7,777 bases of DNA from Pseudomonadota bacterium (GTDB taxonomy: Bacteria; Pseudomonadota; Gammaproteobacteria; Burkholderiales; Burkholderiaceae_D). Location: positions 1 through 7,777 of the forward strand of contig JAEZHR010000246.1 in NCBI GenBank assembly GCA_023416415.1. The letters run 5' to 3'. The notes under the pieces are model-generated. The model was not told where the DNA came from. It was given only the letters and a program-made list of their open reading frames with translations, and made no database searches. The position numbers were made by a program, and so were the translations under genes. Shown here piece by piece: positions 1-5,012 of this stretch; the stretch's first letter is position 1, and each line of letters opens with the position of its first letter.

Positions 1-1002
1 GGCTTCGTGTTCCATGCCGCGCCCGACGTCACGCTCGAACAGGATCTGGCACGGCGCGACCTCTCCATCAATGCCATCGCGCAGGATGAGGATGGCGTAC
101 TGGTCGATCCATTCGGGGGGCAGGCCGATCTTCAGGCGCGCCTGTTCCGTCATGTCTCCGATGCCTTCGCCGAGGATCCGGTGCGCATTCTGCGCGTGGC
201 ACGCTTTGCCGCGCGCTTCACCGGATTTTCGGTCGCCCCCGAGACCAATGACCTGATGCGACGCATGGGCGAGAGCGGCGAGGGCGATGCGCTGGTGCCC
301 GAGCGCGTCTGGCAGGAACTGGCGCGCGGCCTGATGGAAGCACGGCCCTCGCGCATGTTCGAAGTGCTGCGCGGCTGCGGGGCGCTCGCGCGTATCCTGC
401 CCGAGCTCGATGCGCTGTGGGGCGTGCCGCAGTCGGCGCTGCATCACCCCGAAATCGATACCGGCGCGCATGTGATGCTGGTGATCGATTATGCAGCGCG
501 TCGGGATTTCCCCCTGGCGGTACGTCTAGCCGCGCTCATGCACGATCTTGGCAAGGGCATGACACCCCCGCAGGAATGGCCGCGCCATCATGGTCACGAG
601 GTGCTTGGCGTGCGGCTGGTCGAGTCCGTGTGCAAGCGCCTGCGCATCCCGAACGACTGTCGCGATCTCGCAGTGATGACTGCGCGCGAGCACGGCAATG
701 TCAGCCGCGCGCTCGAACTGCGCCCTAACACCATCGTCTCCCTGTTCGAACGCTGCGATGCCTTTCGCAAGCCGCAGCGGTTCGCAGCCATGCTGCAGGC
801 TGCCGAATGTGATCGGCGTGGACGAACCGGGTTCGAAGACGTCGAGTTTCCGCAAGCCCACTTTTTGCTGGATGCGCTTGAAGCCGCCCGCGCGGTGGAT
901 GCCGGTGCCGTGGCTCGCCGCCATGCCAATGCTCCTCAGAACATTCCGCAGGCCGTGCACGCCGCGCGGGTGGCGGCCGTGGCTTCGGCGGTAGGGGGGT
1001 GA
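1..1002 (+). CDS. cca: CCA-adding enzyme (tRNA nucleotidyltransferase), 5' end missing
   Basis: The enzyme adds or repairs the 3'-terminal CCA of tRNAs in the cytoplasm, using CTP and ATP without a nucleic acid template. The frame is open from base 1 and stops at TGA 1000-1002, leaving 333 visible residues. The E. coli enzyme has about 412, so roughly 80 N-terminal residues, including the catalytic GxGxxR and DxD motifs, lie before the window. Visible parts are the end of the nucleotidyltransferase domain with the RRD-LSINA motif (bases 52-75), the EDP-RILRVARFAARF helix (about 172-222), and a C-terminal HD phosphohydrolase domain with HPEIDTG (about 445-465) and HDLGKG (541-558) followed by WPRHHGHE. 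These match the gammaproteobacterial/betaproteobacterial type that carries an HD domain with phosphatase/phosphodiesterase activity. An internal GTG at base 7 is not the true start, because conserved sequence precedes and spans it. No terminator is evident after the stop. Family identity is recalled from the E. coli sequence. Confidence 0.95.
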   Translation, partial: GFVFHAAPDVTLEQDLARRDLSINAIAQDEDGVLVDPFGGQADLQARLFRHVSDAFAEDPVRILRVARFAARFTGFSVAPETNDLMRRMGESGEGDALVPERVWQELARGLMEARPSRMFEVLRGCGALARILPELDALWGVPQSALHHPEIDTGAHVMLVIDYAARRDFPLAVRLAALMHDLGKGMTPPQEWPRHHGHEVLGVRLVESVCKRLRIPNDCRDLAVMTAREHGNVSRALELRPNTIVSLFERCDAFRKPQRFAAMLQAAECDRRGRTGFEDVEFPQAHFLLDALEAARAVDAGAVARRHANAPQNIPQAVHAARVAAVASAVGG

Positions 1003-1036
1003 ATGCAGGAAAGCTGCTCCCGGCATTGCAGCGTAA

Positions 1037-1058
1037 AGGAGACAGTCAGGAGACAGTC
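1037..1058. repeat. Perfect 11-bp tandem duplication between cca and the acetyltransferase gene
   Basis: AGGAGACAGTC occurs twice head to tail (1037-1047 and 1048-1058) in the 170-bp gap after cca. Each copy contains a Shine-Dalgarno-like AGGAG. The only nearby reading frame is a 10-codon GTG frame at 1062, so the repeat is most simply a small slippage duplication. Confidence 0.8.
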
Positions 1059-1125
1059 GCGGTGAGCAGGATCAAGCAGTGTCCCCATCCGTAAGTGCAG
1101 TGCAACAAGAGTCGGGGCAATCGTT

Positions 1126-1131
1126 TACAAT
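1126..1131 (+). promoter_or_regulatory. Candidate -10 box of the acetyltransferase gene
   Basis: TACAAT matches the sigma-70 -10 consensus at five of six bases and lies 41 bp before the ATG at 1173. No good -35 hexamer sits 16-18 bp upstream, so this is a weak assignment. The leader also holds a 5-bp hairpin (TGCAG/CTGCA, 1144-1159) just ahead of the ribosome binding site. Confidence 0.3.
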
Positions 1132-1162
1132 CTCCTTGTGCAATGCAGCATGCCCTGCAAAC

Positions 1163-1168
1163 AGGAGG
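1163..1168 (+). promoter_or_regulatory. Shine-Dalgarno AGGAGG that decides the GNAT start
   Basis: A perfect AGGAGG lies 4 bp before the ATG at 1173. The in-frame upstream alternatives, GTG 1095 and ATG 1143, have no comparable site. Confidence 0.75.
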
Positions 1169-1172
1169 CATT

Positions 1173-1853
1173 ATGATTCCCGATCATTCCAGTTCCTTGC
1201 GGCATTCCCTGAGCAGTTCAGGCGGCCCGGGATCGGGGTCGGTGCGCGTCAAGGAACTGTCCGGACGCGACCGGCGCCGCCTGCTGATGCATTTCCTCGA
1301 CCTGGCGCCGGAAGACCGCGTGCTGCGCTTCGGCGCACCGGTTTCGGATGAAACCATCACCCGTTACGTGCAGACGCTGGATTTTTCACGCGATGCCGTG
1401 TTCGGCGTTTATGACAAGGATCTGGCGCTGGTCGGTGTCGGACACCTGGCATTCGTGCCGCGCCAATCGCTGCCGCTGCTGCATGCGGCTACCGAGAAGA
1501 CGATGCTGGCCGAATTCGGCGTATCGGTTGTCCCGCACGCGCGCGGCATGGGTATCGGCAACAAGCTGTTCCGCCGCGCCGCAGTCCACTGCCGCAACCA
1601 CGATGTGGATACCCTCGTCATGCATTGCCTTGCCTCGAACCAGGTAATGATGCATATCGCTCGTCGGGCAGGCATGGAAATCCACCTCGAGTACGGCGAA
1701 GCCAACGCCTTCCTGCGCCTGCAGCCGCCCGATCCGGCCAGCGTGATGCGTGAAGCCGTGGACGAACAGATGGCCAGCTTCGACTACAGTTTCAAGGCGC
1801 ATTCGCGTCTGGCGCGCCAGTGGTGGCGGCGGCTTCCGCGTACGCGGCGCTAA
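1173..1853 (+). CDS. GNAT-family N-acetyltransferase, substrate unknown
   Basis: This predicted cytoplasmic protein of 226 residues would transfer an acetyl group from acetyl-CoA to an unidentified amine. The acetyl-CoA pyrophosphate-binding motif A is clear: a VSVVPHARGMGIGNKLF stretch with R124-G-M-G-I-G129, matching the family R/Q-x-x-G-x-G/A signature, followed by a helix. Before it, a beta-strand pair around VFGVYDKDLALVGVGHLAF fits the GNAT core. After it, a segment with LVMHCLASNQVMMHIARRAGM resembles motif B, where an N and the 'A-x-R-x-G-M' helix are usual. The start at 1173 is chosen for the perfect AGGAGG; longer in-frame starts would add 10 or 26 residues with no ribosome binding site. 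The first 25 residues are Ser/Gly-rich and probably disordered. The gene is convergent with the Lrp-type regulator, only 12 bp apart, with no T-rich terminator visible; a 12-bp palindrome CCGCGTACGCGG lies at its 3' end (1836-1847). Nothing nearby identifies the substrate. Confidence 0.85.
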   Translation: MIPDHSSSLRHSLSSSGGPGSGSVRVKELSGRDRRRLLMHFLDLAPEDRVLRFGAPVSDETITRYVQTLDFSRDAVFGVYDKDLALVGVGHLAFVPRQSLPLLHAATEKTMLAEFGVSVVPHARGMGIGNKLFRRAAVHCRNHDVDTLVMHCLASNQVMMHIARRAGMEIHLEYGEANAFLRLQPPDPASVMREAVDEQMASFDYSFKAHSRLARQWWRRLPRTRR

Positions 1854-1865
1854 CCGGATACGCGG

Positions 1866-2351
1866 TCACAAGGGCAATGCCGTCGTGTCCTTGATGCGCT
1901 GCAGCGCGAAGCTCGACTTTACGTCCAGCACGGCCGGATGCTTGAGCAGGGTTTCCATCATGAAATGCGAGAAGTGCTCCATGTCTTCCACGTGCACGCG
2001 CAGCAGAAAGTCCATCTCTCCCGTCATCGCATAGCAGGCCACCACCTCCGGCCATTCCGCCACCGCAGCCGCAAAGTCCGAGCGGGGCGCGCGTCGACCG
2101 GCCCCTGCGTCACCATGACGCTCCAGCCGCACGTTCACATAGGCCAGCAAGCCCAGGCCGATCTTTTCGGCGTCAAGCAGCGCCACGTACTGCCGGATCA
2201 AGCCGCTTTCCTCCAGCCGGCGGATGCGCCGCAGGCAGGGCGAGGGCGAGAGCGAAACCCGGTCTGCGATCTCCTGGTTCGAAAGGCGCCCGTCCTGCTG
2301 CAGGACGGACAGGATATTGCGGTCGGTTTTGTCGAGGGGAATTTTTGGCAT
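1866..2351 (-). CDS. Lrp/AsnC-family transcriptional regulator, probable regulator of phhA
   Basis: The product has 161 residues, the usual length for Lrp-type feast/famine regulators, which bind DNA as dimers or octamers and sense amino acids. Residues 5-65 form the N-terminal winged helix-turn-helix: LDKTDRNILSVLQQDGRLSN, then an EIADRVSLSPSPCLRRIRRLEESGLI recognition region. Residues 66-150 form the RAM effector domain, with LAYVNVRLE, WPEVVACYAMTGEMDFLLRV and FMMETLLKHPAV. The loop at about residues 79-91 (HGDAGAGRRAPRS) appears slightly longer than in typical members. The start at 2351 follows GAGGG about 7 bp upstream; a start at 2393 would add 14 hydrophobic/basic residues not seen in the family and would run into the promoter. 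The gene is divergent from phhA across a 149-bp region with Lrp-like inverted repeats, so it most likely responds to phenylalanine or another aromatic amino acid and controls phhA and itself. The family call is firm; the target and ligand are inferred. Confidence 0.92.
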   Translation of the reverse strand: MPKIPLDKTDRNILSVLQQDGRLSNQEIADRVSLSPSPCLRRIRRLEESGLIRQYVALLDAEKIGLGLLAYVNVRLERHGDAGAGRRAPRSDFAAAVAEWPEVVACYAMTGEMDFLLRVHVEDMEHFSHFMMETLLKHPAVLDVKSSFALQRIKDTTALPL

Positions 2352-2377
2352 GTTCTGCCCTCTGCGTGATAGAAAAA

Positions 2378-2390
2378 GCAATAATATTGC
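2378..2390. promoter_or_regulatory. Inverted repeat, candidate Lrp-type operator overlapping the regulator's -10
   Basis: GCAAT-AAT-ATTGC is a perfect 5-bp inverted repeat with a 3-bp centre, in the AT-rich gap between the two divergent genes. It covers the candidate -10 of the Lrp gene (2381-2386), a position that suits autorepression. Binding by the neighbouring regulator is inferred. Confidence 0.5.
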
Positions 2391-2409
2391 CACTATTGGC
2401 TGAGGTCGA
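2381..2409 (-). promoter_or_regulatory. Candidate sigma-70 promoter of the Lrp-type gene
   Basis: On the minus strand, TCGACC (2404-2409, four of six to TTGACA) and TATTAT (2381-2386, five of six to TATAAT) are separated by exactly 17 bp. This predicts transcription starting near 2374, about 23 bases before the ATG at 2351. Confidence 0.5.
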
Positions 2410-2430
2410 GCATATTTTGCAATCTAATGC
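2410..2430. promoter_or_regulatory. Second candidate Lrp-type site upstream of phhA
   Basis: GCATATTTTGC (2410-2420) has GCA/TGC ends and is centred 31 bp, about three helical turns, from the centre of the first inverted repeat. The overlapping GCAATCTAATGC (2419-2430) repeats the GCAAT half-site of the first repeat. The centre at 2415 would be near -42 of the proposed phhA transcript, fitting activation. Confidence 0.4.
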
Positions 2431-2444
2431 CTGACCGGCATGCC

Positions 2445-2450
2445 TATACT
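2445..2450 (+). promoter_or_regulatory. Candidate -10 box of phhA
   Basis: TATACT matches TATAAT at five of six bases and would start transcription near 2457, 44 bases before the ATG. The hexamer 17 bp upstream (ATCTAA) does not resemble a -35, which suggests activator dependence. Confidence 0.45.
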
Positions 2451-2488
2451 GTCTTGCACGCGCGTCGGCCCATGCAGCATTGGGCTCC

Positions 2489-2494
2489 AAGGAG
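2489..2494 (+). promoter_or_regulatory. Shine-Dalgarno AAGGAG that fixes the phhA start
   Basis: AAGGAG lies 6 bp before the ATG at 2501. It rules out the in-frame TTG at 2480, which has no ribosome binding site and would place this element inside the gene. Confidence 0.75.
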
Positions 2495-2500
2495 ACAGGC

Positions 2501-3412
2501 ATGAAAACGGCAGTAGACCAGGCGGAATTCTTCAAAACATTGCAGGAGAAATCGGACGGTGGGCGTTTGCGCGGCGATTACAGCCAGTGCGACGGGCACT
2601 ACGTCGTTCGCCAGGACTGGGGGGCCTATACGCCGCAGCAGCATGCGTTGTGGCGCCGCCTCTACGAACGTCAGGCGAAGCTCCTGCCGGGGCGCGCCTG
2701 CGATGTCTATATCGAAAGCCTGCGCAAGATGGATGCCGCGCTGGAAATTCCACGCTTCGAGCGTACCAGCGAAGCCTTGTACAAGGCCACCGGGTGGCAG
2801 CTCGTCGCCGTGCCGGGGCTGGTGCCGGAGCTGACCTTCTTCAAGCATCTGGCCAATCGGCGCTTTCCCGTCACGGTGTGGTTGCGCGAACCGGAGGAGT
2901 TCGACTATATCGTGGAGCCGGACGTCTTCCACGATTACTTCGGTCACGTTCCACTGCTGTTTAACCCGGTATTCGCCGATTACATGCAGCAGTACGGGCT
3001 GGGCGGACTGAAGGCGCTGCAATGTGGCGGCCTGGAGCTGCTGGCGCGCCTGTACTGGTACACGGTGGAATTCGGCCTGTTGCGCACCGATGAAGGCTTG
3101 CGAGTCTATGGTGCCGGCATCCTTTCTTCCGGTGGCGAGATCGATTACTGCCTGAACAGTCCGCAACCGCGCCGCATCGCGCTCGATGTGGAACGCACGA
3201 TGCGCACGCTCTACAAGATCGACTCTTACCAGGAAACGTACTTCGTCATCGACGACTTCCGGCAACTGTTCGAGCAGACCGCGCCCGATTTTGCACCGGT
3301 CTACGCGCGCCTGAAAGACTTGCCGGAATTTCCTGCCGACACGCTGTTGCCAGGCGAGGAAGACATTGCACCGAACCGGGTTGTCGCGCAGGTCTGCCTT
3401 GGGGCAGTGTGA
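2501..3412 (+). CDS. phhA: Phenylalanine 4-monooxygenase (phenylalanine hydroxylase)
   Basis: PhhA hydroxylates L-phenylalanine to L-tyrosine with O2, tetrahydropterin and non-heme iron in the cytoplasm, the entry of phenylalanine into tyrosine catabolism. The product has 303 residues, close to the 297 of the Chromobacterium enzyme, and is the one-domain bacterial form without the N-terminal ACT regulatory domain of animal enzymes. The iron-binding triad is intact: H144 and H149 in DVFHDYFGHVP and E190 in LYWYTVEFGL, with the spacing of the known enzyme. The family's core landmarks, LVPELTFFKHLANRRFPVTV (about 107-126) and YGAGILSSGGE (203-213), are present, followed by the C-terminal YQETYFVIDDF. 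The start is set by AAGGAG. It is divergent from an Lrp-type regulator with candidate sites in the shared control region. Its usual partner phhB (pterin-4a-carbinolamine dehydratase) and an aromatic aminotransferase do not follow; the next gene is on the opposite strand 50 bp on. No T-rich terminator is visible in that gap. Confidence 0.96.
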   Translation: MKTAVDQAEFFKTLQEKSDGGRLRGDYSQCDGHYVVRQDWGAYTPQQHALWRRLYERQAKLLPGRACDVYIESLRKMDAALEIPRFERTSEALYKATGWQLVAVPGLVPELTFFKHLANRRFPVTVWLREPEEFDYIVEPDVFHDYFGHVPLLFNPVFADYMQQYGLGGLKALQCGGLELLARLYWYTVEFGLLRTDEGLRVYGAGILSSGGEIDYCLNSPQPRRIALDVERTMRTLYKIDSYQETYFVIDDFRQLFEQTAPDFAPVYARLKDLPEFPADTLLPGEEDIAPNRVVAQVCLGAV

Positions 3413-3462
3413 CGGAATCAACAGCAGGTGGCGTGCAACCCGTGCGCTCAGCGGACCAGGGG

Positions 3463-3759
3463 TCAGGTTGTCGGTCGATGGCGCAACAGCTTGCGCATTT
3501 CCTCGCGCGTGATCTTGCCGTCGGCGTCGGCATCGATGCGATCGAAATGTCGGAGGAGCTTGGACAGACCGCCGCGCTCGGCTTCATCGCGCGTCAATGC
3601 ACCGTCGCCATCGGCATCGGCCGCCGCAAATCGTTCGCCGAGCGTGGCCAGGGCGGCCGGTTTGGCCTTTTCCGTATCCGGCGCCATTGCAGACTGGGCG
3701 ATCGCCAGGCTGCTGCCAAAGATGGCGGAGGCGACCATGAGCAGGGAAGTGGAACGCAT
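3463..3759 (-). CDS. Small exported EF-hand calcium-binding protein
   Basis: This 98-residue protein has a signal peptide (MRSTSLLMVASAIFGSSLAIA, with a likely cut after the A-I-A at 19-21 or A-M-A at 24-26) and two canonical EF-hand loops. Loop 1 is D48-A-D50-G-D52-G-A-L-T-R-D-E59, and loop 2 is D76-A-D78-A-D80-G-K-I-T-R-E-E87. Both keep acidic residues at positions 1, 3 and 5, Gly at 6, a hydrophobic residue at 8 and Glu at 12, so calcium binding in the periplasm is expected; this part is seen directly. Its physiological role is unknown. The start at 3759 is chosen because it gives a clean signal peptide; a longer in-frame start at 3825 would bury it behind 22 residues. The Shine-Dalgarno is weak (GAG about 7 bp upstream). 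The gene converges with phhA (50 bp apart) and lies 111 bp after the LysR gene on the same strand. Confidence 0.8.
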   Translation of the reverse strand: MRSTSLLMVASAIFGSSLAIAQSAMAPDTEKAKPAALATLGERFAAADADGDGALTRDEAERGGLSKLLRHFDRIDADADGKITREEMRKLLRHRPTT

Positions 3760-3848
3760 GCAGTGCTCGTATCGGGAAGGAACGGTGCAGCAAGGCTGCG
3801 GTCCGGTCCAATGTACGAACGCCACCGCGTACGCACCATGCGATTTAC

Positions 3849-3863
3849 CCGCTGTTACAGCGG
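3849..3863. repeat. Inverted repeat between the LysR and EF-hand genes
   Basis: CCGCTG-TTA-CAGCGG is a perfect 6-bp stem with a 3-base loop, 8 bp beyond the LysR stop codon. It could end the LysR transcript, but no T-run follows on the minus strand (the next bases read GTAAATCG), so it is not a standard intrinsic terminator. It could also be an operator or processing hairpin. Confidence 0.45.
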
Positions 3864-3870
3864 CGTGAAG

Positions 3871-4788
3871 TCATGTAACACCTGCCGCGCAGGCGAGGGT
3901 GATGAAGCGCTCGAAGGCCAGTGCAGCCGGTGCCGGGCGGCGTGCGGACTTGCGCAAAATGCCTATTTCCATCGGCGGCACGACGTCTGCAATCGGGCGC
4001 GATTCGATGCGCCGGCCTTCCAGCGTCCATGGACGAAACACGAGGTCGGAAAGAATGGTCACGCCCAGACCCAGTCCCACGAAGGTGCGCAGCGCTTCCA
4101 TCGATTCCGTTTCCAGCAGAACGTTCGGCGTGAGTCTGCGTTGGGCCCAATAGCGTTTCGAGGAAGCGCCCGCTTCATCGACGGTGAGCTGGATCAGCGG
4201 GTGACGCGCGATCTCGGCCAGCGAAACTTCCTGCGCCGAGCTCAGTGGATGGTTTTCCGCTGTCCACAACTGGCGCCGCGAACGCAGAATGGTTTCCATG
4301 TCCAGTCCCCTGGACAAGGGGGCGGCCGGAACCACCGCGATGGCCACGTCGATCTGTTCGGTCTTTACCGCTTCTTCCAGCGCGGGGCGGCGCATTTCGG
4401 ACAGTTTTACCGTCACATGCGGATGGGTGCGCTGGAAACGTTCCAGATAGGGCGCGAGGAAATAGCCCATCACCGTGTATGTGGCGGCCAAGCGGATCTC
4501 GCCGGCGATGTCGTAGGTGCGAAAGACCGGCGTACGCAGTGCATCGTCGAGCGCATCGAGCACATGACGCGCATGACGCACGAAATGATGACCCTCGGCA
4601 GTCAGCGTCACGCCGTGCGGATGGCGGTCGAACAGGCGCACCCCGAGCAAGCCCTCCAGCGTCGCCACTGCGTTGGTGATGGCGGTCTGGGAAACGTGGA
4701 CCGTGTGCGCGGCCAGCGAGAACTGCCCGGTTTCGGCTGCCGCAAGGAAATAGCGCAGGTGACGCGTGGAAATGTCGGGATAGGCCAT
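3871..4788 (-). CDS. LysR-family transcriptional regulator, divergent from the indolepyruvate oxidoreductase gene
   Basis: The product has 305 residues, typical for LysR regulators. Residues 5-65 are the winged helix-turn-helix: TRHLRYFLAAAETGQFSLAA, then HVSQTAITNAVATLEGLLGVRLFDR and the HGVTLTAEG wing. From about residue 90 comes the periplasmic-binding-protein-like effector domain (GEIRLAATYTVMGYFLAPYL, EQIDVAIAVVP, FVGLGLGVTILSDLVFRP). It is divergent from the oxidoreductase gene with paired TTC-N7-GAA boxes between them, so it probably activates that gene in response to an aromatic metabolite and represses itself; this is inferred. The ATG at 4788 is preferred because the conserved domain starts right after it. 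An in-frame TTG at 4827 would add 13 residues including four prolines and would put an operator-like palindrome inside the gene. Neither start has a Shine-Dalgarno: an 8-base C tract (minus strand) occupies that place before 4788, which is unusual. Confidence 0.92.
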   Translation of the reverse strand: MAYPDISTRHLRYFLAAAETGQFSLAAHTVHVSQTAITNAVATLEGLLGVRLFDRHPHGVTLTAEGHHFVRHARHVLDALDDALRTPVFRTYDIAGEIRLAATYTVMGYFLAPYLERFQRTHPHVTVKLSEMRRPALEEAVKTEQIDVAIAVVPAAPLSRGLDMETILRSRRQLWTAENHPLSSAQEVSLAEIARHPLIQLTVDEAGASSKRYWAQRRLTPNVLLETESMEALRTFVGLGLGVTILSDLVFRPWTLEGRRIESRPIADVVPPMEIGILRKSARRPAPAALAFERFITLACAAGVT

Positions 4789-4802
4789 AGGGGGGGGCGG
4801 TA

Positions 4803-4815
4803 TTCGAAAATCGAA
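4803..4815. promoter_or_regulatory. LysR-type recognition box (T-N11-A palindrome)
   Basis: TTCGAAAATCGAA is the core of a perfect 17-bp inverted repeat TATTCGA-AAA-TCGAATA (4801-4817). It fits the T-N11-A LysR consensus and is centred near -65 of the proposed oxidoreductase promoter, the canonical recognition-site position. It is also in the leader of the LysR gene. Confidence 0.65.
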
Positions 4816-4833
4816 TAGCGGATGCAAGAATAA

Positions 4834-4846
4834 TTCATTTTACGAA
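4834..4846. promoter_or_regulatory. Second LysR-type box, candidate activation site
   Basis: TTCATTTTACGAA keeps the TTC-N7-GAA ends (T-N11-A) of the first box and begins exactly 31 bp after it, about three helical turns. It overlaps the -35 hexamer (4839-4844), as LysR activation sites often do. It is less symmetric inside than the first box. Confidence 0.55.
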
Positions 4847-4867
4847 CCGGCGTGCTCTGCCTATAGT
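4839..4867 (+). promoter_or_regulatory. Candidate sigma-70 promoter of the oxidoreductase gene
   Basis: TTTACG (4839-4844, four of six to TTGACA) and TATAGT (4862-4867, five of six to TATAAT) are separated by exactly 17 bp. The start would be near 4874, giving a leader of about 139 bases before the ATG at 5013. That leader has a GGCAT/ATGCC hairpin (4915-4933) but no recognised riboswitch. Confidence 0.55.
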
Positions 4868-5012
4868 CGACACCATGGATGCCCCGGAAGCCGCTCTGCA
4901 GGAAAAGCCGGGCAGGCATACTCTGTGAATGCCGGGCGATGGCATCCCAAAAGGATTGCCGCCCCATCCAGCAGGCGCAGTACCAAAGACACGATTTTTG
5001 GACGGAGACGAA

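Noticed and set aside
994..999. A run of six G at the end of cca as a phase-variable tract
   Set aside because: It is short and directly before the stop codon, so length changes would alter only the last residues.
1836..1847. Palindrome CCGCGTACGCGG at the end of the acetyltransferase gene as a terminator
   Set aside because: It is inside coding sequence, has no loop and no T-run; GC-rich palindromes of this size are expected by chance in such DNA.
2444..3421. A 325-codon minus-strand frame opposite phhA
   Set aside because: phhA on the plus strand has intact iron ligands and a good ribosome binding site; the antisense frame has no recognisable features.
3413..3462. A bidirectional terminator between phhA and the EF-hand gene
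   Set aside because: Only a 4-bp GACC/GGTC stem (3454-3464) is present, with no T-run on either strand.
3409..4818. A 469-codon plus-strand frame across the EF-hand and LysR genes
   Set aside because: It is antisense to two genes with clear family motifs, and its translation is Arg/His/Gly/Gln-rich with no domain.
4862..4872. Possible sites for an upstream promoter of the LysR gene (minus strand TATTCT at 4827-4832 or TAAAAT at 4837-4842)
   Set aside because: Neither has a recognisable -35 at 16-18 bp, so I could not assign the regulator's promoter.
4875..4928. A 17-codon ATG frame in the oxidoreductase leader (MDAPEAALQEKPGRHTL)
   Set aside because: It has no Shine-Dalgarno and would begin at the predicted transcript start. 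It has no run of aromatic codons expected of an attenuator peptide for this pathway.
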